Part shown: positions 1 to 9,091 of the stretch, piece after piece
Numbering within the stretch: the stretch's first letter is position 1
Layout: each line of letters opens with the position of its first letter
From: an uncultured Victivallis sp.
Lineage (GTDB): Bacteria > Verrucomicrobiota > Lentisphaeria > Victivallales > Victivallaceae
DNA length: 54,568 nt
Reading direction: 5' to 3'
NCBI GenBank assembly: GCA_944389935.1
Contig: CALXOE010000019.1
Coordinates: 1-54,568 of the forward strand
Notes under the pieces: generated by a model
Database searches by the model: none
Told to the model about the DNA's origin: nothing
The model's input: the letters and a program-made list of their open reading frames with translations, nothing else
Made by a program: the position numbers and the translations under genes

Positions 1-69
1 AGGGGAATTATGCTTCGAATATAAGAAAAACTGGAAAAAAGTTACAAAAGAGGCTTGACAAAACCTAAC

Positions 70-411
70 ATGGAAGGTGATGAGGTCGAACCCGTCAATT
101 TTGTCCGGCTGGGTGAACGTGATGTTTTCGCTGACATTCTGCCGGCGGGGCTCTGCTATCTGAATTGCTCCATCAGCTCAACGGGATCGAAGTCGGTATG
201 AATCGATGGCCGGGAAGAACAGAGCTTGGTTTTGATCCGCAACCATCTTCCCCATGCGACCAGCACGCCTGCGGAACTTCTATTCCATGCGCTGAATTTT
301 CAGAAGAAGCTTCGGAGAGAACAAGCCGCGAAAAAGCTGTTGACAGGGGCTCCTGTGGTGGAGATTCTCAAACTTTCCGGCGGTCAGGACAATGCGGCTG
401 CCGAAGTGTAA
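70..411 (+). pseudogene. Remnant of an unidentified gene with an in-frame stop
   Basis: One reading frame from about position 25 to the TAA at 409-411 has codon usage like the genuine genes nearby but is broken by a single TGA at 199-201. The first part, from ATG at 70, would encode 43 residues. The second part ends in LTGAPVVEILKLSGGQDN. No ribosome binding site is evident before the ATG. I do not recognise the family. It is most simply a decayed gene fragment. A true selenocysteine TGA is unlikely because no convincing hairpin follows the stop. The left window edge hides any further 5' part. Confidence 0.35.
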
Positions 412-430
412 GTCCCGCCTCTGGCGCGAA

Positions 431-1216
431 CTAGCGGCGGGACGCGCGGAACGCGGCGGGCGGTGTCCCGTAGAAGCGTTTGAATGTGCGGGAAAAGTGG
501 AAGCGGTCCCGGACGCCGATCTCGGCGATGATCTCGTCGATGCCGAGATCGGTGGATTCAAGCAGCCGTGCCGCCTGGATGTAGCGCAGATTCAGCAGAT
601 ACCGGTGCGGCGTGCATCCCGTGACTTCGCGAAAACGCCGGATGAACGCATTCGGGGCGAATCCGGTGCGCGCCGCCAATGCCGGAATATCGAGTTCGCG
701 TGCCGTATGACTGCGCATCCAGTCGCAGACGCGCGTGATGCGGCGGTCCCGGTCTAGTTCGCACAGCGCCTCGGGGGGCAGCCGCGTGAGGGACACTGCG
801 ACAAGCGCAAGGGCCACAAGATCGAGCCGCCCGGAGTCCCGGTTGCCTGCGGCGAGCTGACTGGCCTCTTCCAGCAGTCCCCGGAGTTCCGGAGTCAGGT
901 CGAGCCGGTTGAGTCTTGCATCAGGACTCCCGAAGAGCGAGGCGGCTTCAAAGTGGATGTAGAGCTGATTGACCGTCGCTCCATCCCAGAACGTATAGAG
1001 TTCCGGAAACGGCGGCAGCACGTAGAGCGCGTCAGGCAGGAGTTCGATCTTTCTTCCGTTCAGAATCACCCCCGCGCCCGGAGCGTCATTCCAGTACAGC
1101 CGCCAGAATCCGCCGCTCAGCAGAAAGCCGTTCCAGAATTCCCGGAGCGGGAGGATTCGCACCTCTTCGAGCTGAATCTGCCTGTCGGAAAATGACGGCA
1201 TGTTTGTTTTATTCAT
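431..1216 (-). CDS. AraC-family transcriptional regulator
   Basis: This is a 261-residue regulator. The N-terminal part (about residues 15-150) resembles the cupin-like ligand-binding domain of sugar-sensing AraC proteins. The C-terminal 100 residues form the double helix-turn-helix; the first helix pair lies near IPALAARTGFAPNAFIRRF and the second near IDEIIAEIGVRDRFHFSRTF, followed by the usual F-K-R-F-Y-G-x-x-P ending. It is divergent from the fucosidase gene with a 106-bp spacer, so it probably activates that gene in response to a fucosylated glycan. The ligand is inferred from context only. The ATG at 1216 follows a weak purine-rich GGAATGAG ribosome site. Confidence 0.9.
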   Translation of the reverse strand: MNKTNMPSFSDRQIQLEEVRILPLREFWNGFLLSGGFWRLYWNDAPGAGVILNGRKIELLPDALYVLPPFPELYTFWDGATVNQLYIHFEAASLFGSPDARLNRLDLTPELRGLLEEASQLAAGNRDSGRLDLVALALVAVSLTRLPPEALCELDRDRRITRVCDWMRSHTARELDIPALAARTGFAPNAFIRRFREVTGCTPHRYLLNLRYIQAARLLESTDLGIDEIIAEIGVRDRFHFSRTFKRFYGTPPAAFRASRR

Positions 1217-1275
1217 ATCTCATTCCACTTTATTCATCGAGCGAATGTTGCAAAAAGTCATGAAATATCGTAAAA

Positions 1276-1314
1276 TATAATCGACCGCCCGATTTTTTTC
1301 AAACGGCAAAGGAG
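1276..1314 (+). promoter_or_regulatory. Candidate -10 box and ribosome binding site for the fucosidase gene
   Basis: TATAAT lies at 1276-1281 in the AraC/fucosidase divergent spacer. AAAGGAG at 1308-1314 precedes the ATG at 1323 by 8 nt. No good -35 box is placed 16-18 bp upstream, which fits a promoter that needs an activator such as the neighbouring AraC protein. Confidence 0.4.
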
Positions 1315-1322
1315 ACGAAAAG

Positions 1323-2600
1323 ATGGGAAAAGGCGATACGAGATGGTTCGTGCATGACCGGTTCGGGATGTTCATTCACTGGGGACTCTATTCGCTTCCG
1401 GCGCGGCATGAGTGGGTGCGCCATGCCGAACGGATTCCGAATGAGGCTTACGAGATCTACTTCGAGATGTTCAATCCCGATCTGTTCGATCCGAAAGCGT
1501 GGGCGAAGGCTGCGCGCGAGGCGGGGATGAAATATTTCGTCATCACGACCAAACACCACGAGGGGTTCTGCCTCTGGGATACGAAATACACCGATTACAA
1601 GGTGACGAACACGCCCGTCGGTCGTGACCTTCTGCGCGAGATCGTCGACGCATTCCGGGGGGAGGGGCTGAAAGTGGGATTCTACTATTCGCTGCTCGAC
1701 TGGCATCATCCGGATTTCACGATCGACCGGATTCACCCGCTGCGGGATCTTCCGCCGGAGGAGATCGCGAAACTCAATTCGACACGGGACATGAAGCGGT
1801 ATGCACAGTACATGCGCGACCAGGTGACGGAGCTGTTGACGAACTACGGCAAGGTGGAGATCATCTGGTTCGATTTCTCCTACCCCGGCGAGAACGGCAA
1901 GGGGCGCGACGACTGGGAGTCGGAGAAGCTGTACGAACTCGTCCACCGGCTTCAGCCCGGGATCATCGTCGACAACCGGCTCGATCTGCCCGGCTCCGGC
2001 GACATCGAGACGCCCGAACAGTTCACGCCCGACAAAGGCATGGTGGACGCGCAGGGGAATCCGGTGGTCTGGGAGGGGTGTCAGACGTTTTCGGGTTCAT
2101 GGGGATATTTCCGCGACGAGATGAGCTGGAAGATTCCGCGCATGTGCATTGAGATGCTGATCAACCATGTTTCACGCGGCGGGAATCTGCTCATGAACGT
2201 CGGTCCGACCTCGCGCGGTTATATCGACCGCCGGGCGCTCGACCGGCTGGCGGCTTATGGGGAGTGGATGAAATACAATTCGCGTTCGATTTACGGCTGC
2301 GGGACGGCTCCGGCGGAGTTTCCGGCTCCGGCGGACTGCCGTTACACCTGGAATCCGGAGACGAAGCGGCTCTATCTGCACTGCCTCGTGTGGCCGTTCA
2401 AGCATGTTCATCTGGAGAATCTGGCGGGCAAGGTGAAATACGCGCAGCTGCTGGCCGACGGCAGTGAGATCCGAATCCGCGAAGAGAAGACGGATAACCT
2501 CAACAGCCATACGCCGCAGGGCGCTTTGACGCTGGAACTCCCGACGCTGCTGCCGGGGCAGGGGTGCGAAGTCCCGGTCATCGAACTGGTTCTGAAATAA
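1323..2600 (+). CDS. Alpha-L-fucosidase, GH29
   Basis: This 425-residue enzyme should remove terminal alpha-L-fucose by a retaining mechanism. The N-terminal GH29 barrel is clear: RFGMFIHWGLYSLPARHEW near residue 15, the ITTKHHEGFCLWDTKY block near residue 75, and the nucleophile Asp at about residue 184 in IIWFDFSYP. A beta-sandwich follows from about residue 340. There is no signal peptide, so it probably acts in the cytoplasm on imported fucosides, unlike the secreted hydrolases elsewhere in the window. It is shorter than many bacterial GH29 proteins (about 450-500 residues) but appears complete. The neighbouring AraC gene is the probable regulator, and a strong bidirectional terminator follows. 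Confidence 0.93.
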   Translation: MGKGDTRWFVHDRFGMFIHWGLYSLPARHEWVRHAERIPNEAYEIYFEMFNPDLFDPKAWAKAAREAGMKYFVITTKHHEGFCLWDTKYTDYKVTNTPVGRDLLREIVDAFRGEGLKVGFYYSLLDWHHPDFTIDRIHPLRDLPPEEIAKLNSTRDMKRYAQYMRDQVTELLTNYGKVEIIWFDFSYPGENGKGRDDWESEKLYELVHRLQPGIIVDNRLDLPGSGDIETPEQFTPDKGMVDAQGNPVVWEGCQTFSGSWGYFRDEMSWKIPRMCIEMLINHVSRGGNLLMNVGPTSRGYIDRRALDRLAAYGEWMKYNSRSIYGCGTAPAEFPAPADCRYTWNPETKRLYLHCLVWPFKHVHLENLAGKVKYAQLLADGSEIRIREEKTDNLNSHTPQGALTLELPTLLPGQGCEVPVIELVLK

Positions 2601-2621
2601 TCTTCGACACGCAATAAAAAG

Positions 2622-2664
2622 CGGCGGAGAACCCGGGAAATCCGGGCCTCCGCCGTTTTTTTCG
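2622..2664. terminator. Bidirectional intrinsic terminator between convergent genes
   Basis: A GC-rich hairpin (GGCGGAG, then CCCGG, loop, CCGGG, then CTCCGCC) is followed by a run of seven T and preceded by five A. It can therefore end both the rightward fucosidase transcript and the leftward hydrolase transcript, which ends at 2670. Confidence 0.85.
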
Positions 2665-2669
2665 TCCAC

Positions 2670-4527
2670 TCAGGGACGGGCGGTTATTTTCGGAGCCGCT
2701 CCCGAATCCACGGGAATGAAGTTGACCCGGGTGCCGTTGTACAACTTGCCGTTGACTTCGCACGAGCCGTCGGCTGTCGTGTTCCAGACTGCGAGAATTT
2801 GCCGTCCGTCTTCCGTGCGGCGGAAGAGCAGAGCCCGAACTTGCGGCGCGGGGGAGAGATCCTTGAGAAATTCCGGATCCGAACCGAGTGCGGTCGTCAT
2901 CTCCCGGTAGGCGAAAAACGCTTTCTTCGGGGAGAAATCCCGGCGGACGATTCCGAAATTATCCTCCCGCTCGGCCAGGTTGGTTCCCTTGTTGCGCAGA
3001 TTGTAGACGAAGAGCTTCGAGACGCCTCCGGCGATGTATTCGAGGTAGTTGCGTTGAATCATATTCGCATGTTCCTCTTCGGACAGGCCGCTGTCGAACA
3101 GCAGCGTGCAGCCGAGGATCGCCCCTTTCCAGTCATGGAACGTGTAGAGCGCGAGTGCTTCACCGATCGGTTCGTTCCGGCCGTTCAGAGCCTGCACGAT
3201 CGGAGTGTAGGTGTCGCCCGGCTGCAGATTTTTCGGTGAGAGGAAACGGGTCACGTAGACATCGCCGAGCTCTTTGATCCCTTCCTGCGTCATGCCGGGG
3301 ACGGTTCGGATATGGAACGTGGATTGCGGCAGTCCCTTTTTCGTCCACCACGCCTCAAAACCGATGCGCAGGAACGGATGGAGTTCACCGGCGGCATCTT
3401 TCTGCCCCCAGGTGCCGTTCGGCTGCCGGTAATTTTTCACGTAATACGGAACCTGCCCGAATGCCAGAAGAATGCCTCCCTTTTCAACGTATTTGCGGGA
3501 CGGTTCAAGATAGTCCTCTTCGATTCCGAGATTTTCGCATCCGATGTAGACCGGAACTTCCTGCGGATCGAGTTTGGAAAGTTCTTCCGGCGTGAGTTTC
3601 ACATACTCGACGCCCGGCAGCCATTTTCGCGGCGCATCGACGATTTTGCCGGGGGTGCGCAGTCCGACTGGTACGCCGACTTTGAGCTTTGACTGCGGCT
3701 TCCGGCCGATTTTTTTTCATCGCCAGATCGATTGCGCGCAGGAACACATCCGGCTGCTGTTCCAGCAGACTCGAACGGAAGGTCGATGTTCCGAATTCGG
3801 TGATCCAGATCTCTTTCCCCTGATCGCCGTTTTCGGCGAGGAGCTGTTTGAATGCCTGGAACTGGGCGGCAACTCCGGGACTGGCATCCGGTCCCCAGCC
3901 GTATGGATGCGTGGCGATCGCATCGAAGTAATCTTTGCCGCCGTTCAGGTAGATGTCGCGCAGAAAGTCGACGTTCCAGCCGCAGAGGCCGCCGACGATG
4001 ACAGTCGCTTCCGGATCGACTTTTTTGATCTCTTCAAAGGCGATCTTCAGCAGTGAAACATACTGGGCCGCATTCGGTGACGGTTTCCAGAAACCGCCAT
4101 CCTGCTCATTCCAGATCTCATAGGCGTGGATTTTCCCCTTGTAGTGTTCCGCGACGGCGCGGATGTAGGCCCGCCACTCTTCCGGATGACGGTAGAGCGG
4201 GACCGCGTCGGAACGTTTTCCGGCCACTTCCCAGTCGTATCCCTCCAGAATCGGCAAAATCTCGATTCCGGCCGCTCCCATCTTGTCGACAAGATTGTCG
4301 TAACGGGTAAAATTGTATTTCCCCTTTTCCCCGGCGATGGCTCCGAAGCCGAAATCGGTGCGCATGCAGGTGATCCCGGCTTCTTTGCATCTTTTGATTT
4401 CCATCTCAAGGTCGGCGGGTTTGTTTGACCAGAGCGGATGGGACATGATGCCCCACGGGCTGCCGGCAATCAGGGTGACACTCTGCAGCAGGGCGCAGAA
4501 AGCGATGAGAAGGCGCGAATGATTCAT
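2670..4527 (-). pseudogene. Secreted clan GH-A glycoside hydrolase (GH39/GH5-like), interrupted by a one-base frameshift
   Basis: Two overlapping frames together make one protein of about 618 residues. The first frame (from ATG 4527) has a signal peptide, then a TIM barrel with the acid/base Glu in EIWNEQDGG (about residue 139) and the nucleophile Glu in EIWITEFGTS (about 243). The second frame, ending at 2670, gives the rest of the barrel and a beta-rich C-terminal domain. They join if one base is removed from the run of eight A (plus-strand T at 3710-3717), which restores AMKKIGRKPQ leading into VKLTPEELSKL. This may be a mutation, an assembly error, or slippage on the A8 tract. It lies 43 bp downstream of the pseudopilin, in one operon. 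The exact GH family is uncertain. Confidence 0.75.
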
Positions 4528-4570
4528 GTTGCAATGGGTTCCTTATTTGAAAAATTGGCGGAATTTTCCG

Positions 4571-5284
4571 TCAGTGGATCGGCATGACGCCGTTCGCAGC
4601 GAACGAATAGGTGTCGTTCTGCAGTGTGGCATTCGCAGAGACCACCCGTCCGTCGTTCATGAGGAAGTTCTGGCGGACCGGGCGATGGGGACGACTCCCG
4701 TTGGTCTCCTCCATGCCGTGTCTCCACCGCCAGCCGACGTTGCGGTACCAGAGGTGCCCGTCTCCCATGATGGCGTTGGAAGTTTTGGTGATCTTGCGGG
4801 GAGGGAGATTCCGGCTCCAGGCGCCGCCGCCCGGATAGCTGGAGGGGTAGATCCGATTGTAATAATCGTAGCTGACTCCGACCTCGTAAACGAGAGTTGG
4901 AGTTTCGCCCTTCCAGAGTTTCTGAATGTTCTCCGGGTTGGTGGCCATGTCGGGGGGGCAGATCATCAGTTTCCAGGTGCCCATGTAGGGTTTCATGATT
5001 TTGATGGTGGGGGTGGCATTGTTCCCCCAGCATCCCCACTCGTATCCCCAATTCTCCACCATCTGGTAGTTTGGGCTGCCGGTCGTGGGATAGTAATCGT
5101 TGAAATCTCCGGCGTAACTGGCGAGAACTGTGCCCATTTGCTTGAGATTGTTGACACACCCGGTCTGTTTGGCCCGGTCGCGCGCCTGATTCAGTGCCGG
5201 CAGCAGCATCGAGGCGAGGATTGCGATGATCGCTATTACGATGAGCAATTCAATCAATGTGAATTTTCTAGAGTCGGAATTCAT
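4571..5284 (-). CDS. Pseudopilin-like protein with type II secretion prepilin N-terminus
   Basis: The 237-residue protein starts with a short basic leader and the type IV prepilin signal [20 protein letters not shown], where a prepilin peptidase would cut before the Phe and methylate it. The conserved Glu at +5 is present. The globular part contains [22 protein letters not shown] and ends with a NDGRV motif like the DGH-type C-terminus common in Planctomycetes, Verrucomicrobia and Lentisphaerota. Unlike the other two pseudopilins in this window it has no leader cassette. It sits 2 bp after the regulator gene and 43 bp before the hydrolase gene, so all three are probably co-transcribed. Its role in export or surface display of the hydrolase is an inference. 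Confidence 0.88.
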   Translation of the reverse strand: MNSDSRKFTLIELLIVIAIIAILASMLLPALNQARDRAKQTGCVNNLKQMGTVLASYAGDFNDYYPTTGSPNYQMVENWGYEWGCWGNNATPTIKIMKPYMGTWKLMICPPDMATNPENIQKLWKGETPTLVYEVGVSYDYYNRIYPSSYPGGGAWSRNLPPRKITKTSNAIMGDGHLWYRNVGWRWRHGMEETNGSRPHRPVRQNFLMNDGRVVSANATLQNDTYSFAANGVMPIH

Positions 5285-5286
5285 GT

Positions 5287-6357
5287 TCAGCCCTCCTGGT
5301 TTGCGGTTTTCTTACGATTGATGACCGAGTCCCGTTCGATGAGGCTCGGTCGAACTGAAATGTTGATGATTTCCCCGGGATTTTCCAGCAGATGGTCGAT
5401 GGCGGCCGCCAACTGCGCCGCGCACTCCTGCTGCCGTCCGGAGATGGTGGTCAAATGCGGGGTGAAGAATTCGGCGTTGTGGTCGTTGCCGTATCCGATG
5501 ATGCTGACATCCTCCGGAATCCGAATCCCGTTTTCAGCGAAAGCGGCCAACGCCCCCTGAGTGGATTCATCGCTCATCATAAAAAGCGCCGTGAAATTGC
5601 ATCCGTGCTGAGCAAGATAGTCGCAGATGGCGTCGTGAGCGCATCGTATGGAGTAATCCCACGGGTGGACGACACACGGAATTTCCGTCACTCTTGCACC
5701 GAAAAGCCGGGCGACGCCGGTATAGCCGGCGATTCTGTTGATGATGTCTCCGTTGCGTGGTTCCGACGGCAGAACCGCCAGATTCTGATGGCCGTTCCGG
5801 ATGAAATAGGCTGCGGCCAGCATCCCGCCGTATTCGCTGTCGGCGTGCAGAGAGTGCAAAGAGACGTCGGCCAGGTCGCTCCAGAGAAAGATCACCTCGG
5901 ATGGGAGGGCCGCGTATTCAGCCAGTTCCCGCCGTTCGAGTGGATCTCCCGGGCGCACGACGATGTGCACATCTGCGGGAATCTGCGTGATTTTCCGCAC
6001 CAGATTTTCCTGATATTCATAGAGAATGGTGGAAAAGACATATCGGTCGGCGCGTTTCTGAAACTCTTCTTTGAGACACTGTTGAATTTGTTTATTTCCC
6101 TCGCTCGGCCAATCCGGCATGAGCAGTGCCACATGCTTGCGGAGACGATTTTGTTTGACGTAGATTCCACTTTGAGGGCGGGTCTCGATGGCGCCCTTTT
6201 GTTCGAGCTGTGCGAGGGCTGCGTCGATGACCCGGCGGCTGACCCGGTATCTGAGCATGAGCTGGCGCACCGAATAAAAACGGCTCCCCGGTGAAAAGCT
6301 GACCAGTTCGTCATTCAACCGGTCGCAAAGTTCGCTGGATTGTTCTTTCAACTGCAT
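5287..6357 (-). CDS. GntR-type DNA-binding / LacI-type ligand-binding transcriptional regulator
   Basis: This is a 356-residue chimera-type regulator. A GntR winged helix fills residues 1-70 ([30 protein letters not shown]). A periplasmic-binding-protein-like sensor domain of the LacI/GalR kind follows, with the typical ending [23 protein letters not shown]. Such proteins usually repress sugar-use genes until a sugar binds. It is first gene of an operon with the pseudopilin and GH-A hydrolase. Two copies of the palindromic motif ATGTGCACAGTT lie just upstream (6403-6436) and are likely autoregulatory operators. The ATG at 6357 is the only good start before the DNA-binding domain. Confidence 0.9.
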   Translation of the reverse strand: MQLKEQSSELCDRLNDELVSFSPGSRFYSVRQLMLRYRVSRRVIDAALAQLEQKGAIETRPQSGIYVKQNRLRKHVALLMPDWPSEGNKQIQQCLKEEFQKRADRYVFSTILYEYQENLVRKITQIPADVHIVVRPGDPLERRELAEYAALPSEVIFLWSDLADVSLHSLHADSEYGGMLAAAYFIRNGHQNLAVLPSEPRNGDIINRIAGYTGVARLFGARVTEIPCVVHPWDYSIRCAHDAICDYLAQHGCNFTALFMMSDESTQGALAAFAENGIRIPEDVSIIGYGNDHNAEFFTPHLTTISGRQQECAAQLAAAIDHLLENPGEIINISVRPSLIERDSVINRKKTANQEG

Positions 6358-6392
6358 TGTGTCTCTCTGAAACTGTGTCTGGTTCTGTTAAT

Positions 6393-6436
6393 ATTATATC
6401 TCATGTGCACAGTTGCAGCGAATGATGTGCACAGTT
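6393..6436 (-). promoter_or_regulatory. Leftward -10 box and paired palindromic operators
   Basis: On the minus strand TATAAT lies at 6398-6393. The 12-bp motif ATGTGCACAGTT, with perfect core palindrome TGTGCACA, occurs at 6403-6414 and again at 6425-6436. The 22-bp offset puts both on the same face of the helix. The first copy falls in the promoter spacer, so binding there should block transcription of the regulator operon. The -35 box is poor. Confidence 0.6.
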
Positions 6437-6669
6437 ATTGAAAAAAAAACCTGTTGCCGTCGGCATCCCGGAGATCGGGCCGCCTGAATCTGACGGGCAT
6501 TTCATCACATGCAACTTTTGTTTGAGACAAAGACGGTCATGGCCGTTTTTCCGCGTCGTGCTCCGTCGCTCGGACGGTTCCGGAGTTTCCGAATCGGTCA
6601 ATTCGATTCCGGATTCAGAGACTCTGATTTGCAATCAGGCTCCTCCATGCTATCTTACTCTCATTGACA

Positions 6670-6955
6670 GTCAATATGGAGAAAAAGTCACTTTTTTTAC
6701 GGAAAACCGGAACCGTTTATTCCTGCACATGACAAAATTAATCCAGACGCTAAGGCTTACATGCGTATCCGATTGATTGATATTTAGAGGTATAATGTGG
6801 ATGATTTAAGTGATATCATTTTACGTCATATTGAAAAAAGAAAAACAGATAGTGACATAGAAATAAATCATTTTGAAAATAAGAGTATTCAAGTGATTTA
6901 TTTTTATGATGTACCAGATTATTATGCGGATAAATGTCTTGCTGACGACGGATGA
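6670..6955 (+). pseudogene. AT-rich broken gene, family unknown
   Basis: A continuous coding-like frame runs from about 6670 to the TGA at 6953-6955 but contains one TAG at 6785-6787. Before the stop it reads YGKPEPFIPAHDKINPDAKA; after the stop it reads RYNVDDLSDIILRHIEKRK and ends DVPDYYADKCLADDG. The codon use is AT-rich, unlike the rest of the window, which suggests transferred and decaying DNA. A GTG at 6797 with AGAGG upstream could in principle start a 52-residue peptide. I do not recognise the family. Confidence 0.35.
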
Positions 6956-7274
6956 CGTCCGGAAAATTGCGCACATTTGTTTTGAATGATTGCAGGTGAT
7001 ATCGGCTTTTACTCCAATCTTTCAATAAAATGTTGTCCAGGCGGGGGGAGAAGCGCATTCCTGTAATTTTGAATTGGTGTTAAGGCTATGCTCTTGTCAT
7101 AGTTACAGTTATAAATGTGCCGAGATAATTGGAGTTCCGTATATTAGCAAATTTCATATAAATGGTAAAATTGTGACGGATATAAAAAAACTGGAAAATC
7201 AATAATCAAAAAAAAAGCCAGTTATAAACGAGCAATAAATACGGGAGAAATCAATTCAAAAGAATTGTATGATC
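6956..7274. other. AT-rich decayed stretch without an intact gene
   Basis: This stretch separates the broken gene and the transposase remnant. A further gene tail is visible on the plus strand in the frame ending at the TAA at 7203-7205, reading CAEIIGVPYISKFHINGKIV before the stop, but no start or full domain precedes it. The base composition differs sharply from the flanking GC-rich genes. It is best read as accumulated debris of foreign DNA. Confidence 0.4.
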
Positions 7275-7385
7275 GTCGAAAGTGTGCTGAGTCGCGAGAA
7301 AATGGTTTGAAGAGTGATTGAACCGGTGATCGGACATTGTAAAAGCGAACACCGGATGGAGCGCAATCAACTGTGCGGCAGCCGG
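7275..7385 (+). pseudogene. IS5-family transposase remnant (C-terminal fragment)
   Basis: The frame contains RVIEPVIGHCKSEHRMERNQ, which matches the conserved C-terminal block of IS5-type DDE transposases around the catalytic Glu (I-E-P-V-I-G-H-x-K-x-x-H-R-M). It is preceded by REKMV and a TGA stop, and the frame degrades soon after LCG. Only about 35 residues survive and no terminal inverted repeats were found. This marks a past insertion that has been almost wholly lost. Confidence 0.6.
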
Positions 7386-7481
7386 ATTCCATATCCGGAA
7401 ACAGATGCGGGCATTTGCTCAGTTTTTATCCGATTTTCAAGCTTGCACTGGTTTGGAACGGGAAGTGCGCGAGAAGAAAAG

Positions 7482-7507
7482 AACCTTTCCTCAAAAGGTT
7501 TTTCCTT
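7482..7507. terminator. Intrinsic terminator-like hairpin
   Basis: AACCTTT (7482-7488) pairs with AAAGGTT (7494-7500) and is followed by a T run on the plus strand; an AAAA stretch precedes it. It lies just past the stop of the leftward DsbD-like gene (7534) and may serve that transcript, though the T tract is better for rightward transcription. Confidence 0.5.
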
Positions 7508-7533
7508 CCCGCATCCGATTTTTGCGTAATCGA

Positions 7534-9078
7534 CTATTTTTCCGGGGCGAGGATTACGAATGCCGGGAGGCCCGGGATCTCACAGCGGTCGAGCAGGGTT
7601 TGCACCTGCGGGTCGCTCAGCTGTTCCGCCTGAAACTTCACGACGATATACCCTTTCAGCAGATTTTGCACCTCCGGATCGGGAAATACGTTGCGCTCCA
7701 TATCCTTGCAGTTCTTGCACCAGGTCGCCCAGAAATCGATGAGCACGGGTTTCCCCGTCGCGCGCGATTCGACGAGACCCTGTTCGAGTTTCGCCATCTC
7801 CGCCTCCGGAGAGAAACTCCCCGGCAACAGCGTGAAACCGAGCCACCCGTACCAGAGCGCAGCGAGCAGAATGACCACGCCGAAAGCGTTCTTCACGTAA
7901 ACCATGAATCGTCCGGGTTTCGGCAGCACGCCGAGTCCCGCTCCCGCCGCAGGCCACGGCAGCGCCATCCCGACCCCGAGCAGGAACGGCAGTCCGAGCG
8001 CAAAATAGTTCCCGCCGGAATAGAGCTCCGCCGAAAACAGCAGCACCCCGATCACGACCGGAGCTACACAGGCCCCCGCCAGCAGTGCCGCCACCGCCCC
8101 CATCACGAAAGCAACCGCGGTTTTCCCTCCTTTGAGCTGTTTCGGACTGATCCGGAATTTTCCGGAGAGATCGATGTTGAACACTCCGAACATCGCCGCC
8201 GCAAGAATCAGGAATACCACCGCGATCACGAAATTGAATATGCTCGAGGAGTTCAATTCCCCGAAGCGCGCGCCGGTCAGGATCACGACCACACCGAGCA
8301 CGCCGTAGGCCGCCGCCATTCCGGTGCCGTAGGCGAGTCCGCGCCGGAATCCCATTCCGCGTCCCGCTCCGTCCGCGCCGATGATCGCAAGATTCACCGG
8401 GATCATCGGCAGCACGCACGGCGTCAGATTCAGCCCGAGTCCGCCGAGCAGCGCGAGCAGCATCACGAGCCAGATCCCGGCGGAGTCGAACATCCCGGAG
8501 GACTCTTCCGCTTCAGAGCCGCCCGGGGAATTCCCCGGCGCGAGAAAGTTCCGGAATTCCGCCGCGTTCATGAGCCCGACCGCCTTGCGCTCAATCGCAA
8601 ATCCTTTGAGAATCTGGTTCCGGTCCGGTTCTTCCAGTTGGGGCCGGGCAGGGGGAGCCGCCGTTGCCGCCGGGGCGATCTCGAATGTTTTCGGCAAAAA
8701 ACAGAGAGCCGGTTCCCCGTCGACCGCCTTGCGGCAGCCCTGATACCGGACACTGCCGGAGAAAGGGGGAGTCCCCCGGAATTTCCAGACCCATTCCCCG
8801 GCGGGATAGATCGCGACCTTGCCCATGAATTCGTCGTCGATCTCCTGCGACTGCGGGGAGGAGAGGGTTTCCACTTTGCCGCCATCGCGGCCGGAGATAT
8901 TCAGCCGGAACGAGTTGTCCGCATAGAAATAGTGATCCGGAGCGACCGTGACCGTCAAGGTCAGTTCGTCTCCCGAGACCGAACTTTTCCAGTCGAACGG
9001 CTCCGGCGCGGCGGCAGTCCCGTTCAGTGCGGCGAAGAGCGTTGCCGTGAGCACGGCGGCGAAAAGGGTGATTTTCAT
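7534..9078 (-). CDS. DsbD-like thiol:disulfide interchange membrane protein
   Basis: This 514-residue protein carries reducing power from the cytoplasm across the inner membrane. Order: signal peptide (1-24), N-terminal immunoglobulin-like DsbD domain (about 25-130), a membrane core of about eight segments starting near residue 205, and a C-terminal thioredoxin domain with the active site FWATWCKNCKDM near residue 450. The two membrane cysteines that pass electrons are visible in LTPCVLPM and LLAGACVAPVVIG. The usual length is about 550-600 residues, so this is a compact version. It follows the double thioredoxin-like gene by 13 bp, so the two form an operon and the secreted partner is a likely client. 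Confidence 0.88.
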   Translation of the reverse strand: MKITLFAAVLTATLFAALNGTAAAPEPFDWKSSVSGDELTLTVTVAPDHYFYADNSFRLNISGRDGGKVETLSSPQSQEIDDEFMGKVAIYPAGEWVWKFRGTPPFSGSVRYQGCRKAVDGEPALCFLPKTFEIAPAATAAPPARPQLEEPDRNQILKGFAIERKAVGLMNAAEFRNFLAPGNSPGGSEAEESSGMFDSAGIWLVMLLALLGGLGLNLTPCVLPMIPVNLAIIGADGAGRGMGFRRGLAYGTGMAAAYGVLGVVVILTGARFGELNSSSIFNFVIAVVFLILAAAMFGVFNIDLSGKFRISPKQLKGGKTAVAFVMGAVAALLAGACVAPVVIGVLLFSAELYSGGNYFALGLPFLLGVGMALPWPAAGAGLGVLPKPGRFMVYVKNAFGVVILLAALWYGWLGFTLLPGSFSPEAEMAKLEQGLVESRATGKPVLIDFWATWCKNCKDMERNVFPDPEVQNLLKGYIVVKFQAEQLSDPQVQTLLDRCEIPGLPAFVILAPEK

Positions 9079-9091
9079 CGTTTCGTTTCCT

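Noticed and set aside
199..201. In-frame TGA as a selenocysteine codon
   Set aside because: No hairpin resembling a bacterial SECIS directly after the codon, and the protein has no redox-family look. A decayed gene is simpler.
6403..6436. CRISPR-like direct repeats
   Set aside because: Only two 12-bp copies with a 10-bp spacer, self-complementary and next to a -10 box; they fit an operator pair. No cas genes are present.
6610..6650. Possible tRNA: a loop like a tRNA anticodon arm (TTGCA context, reading as Cys or Ala) at 6624-6638
   Set aside because: No acceptor stem, no T-arm with GTTCGAATC-like loop at the right distance and no CCA end. The arm is a chance palindrome.
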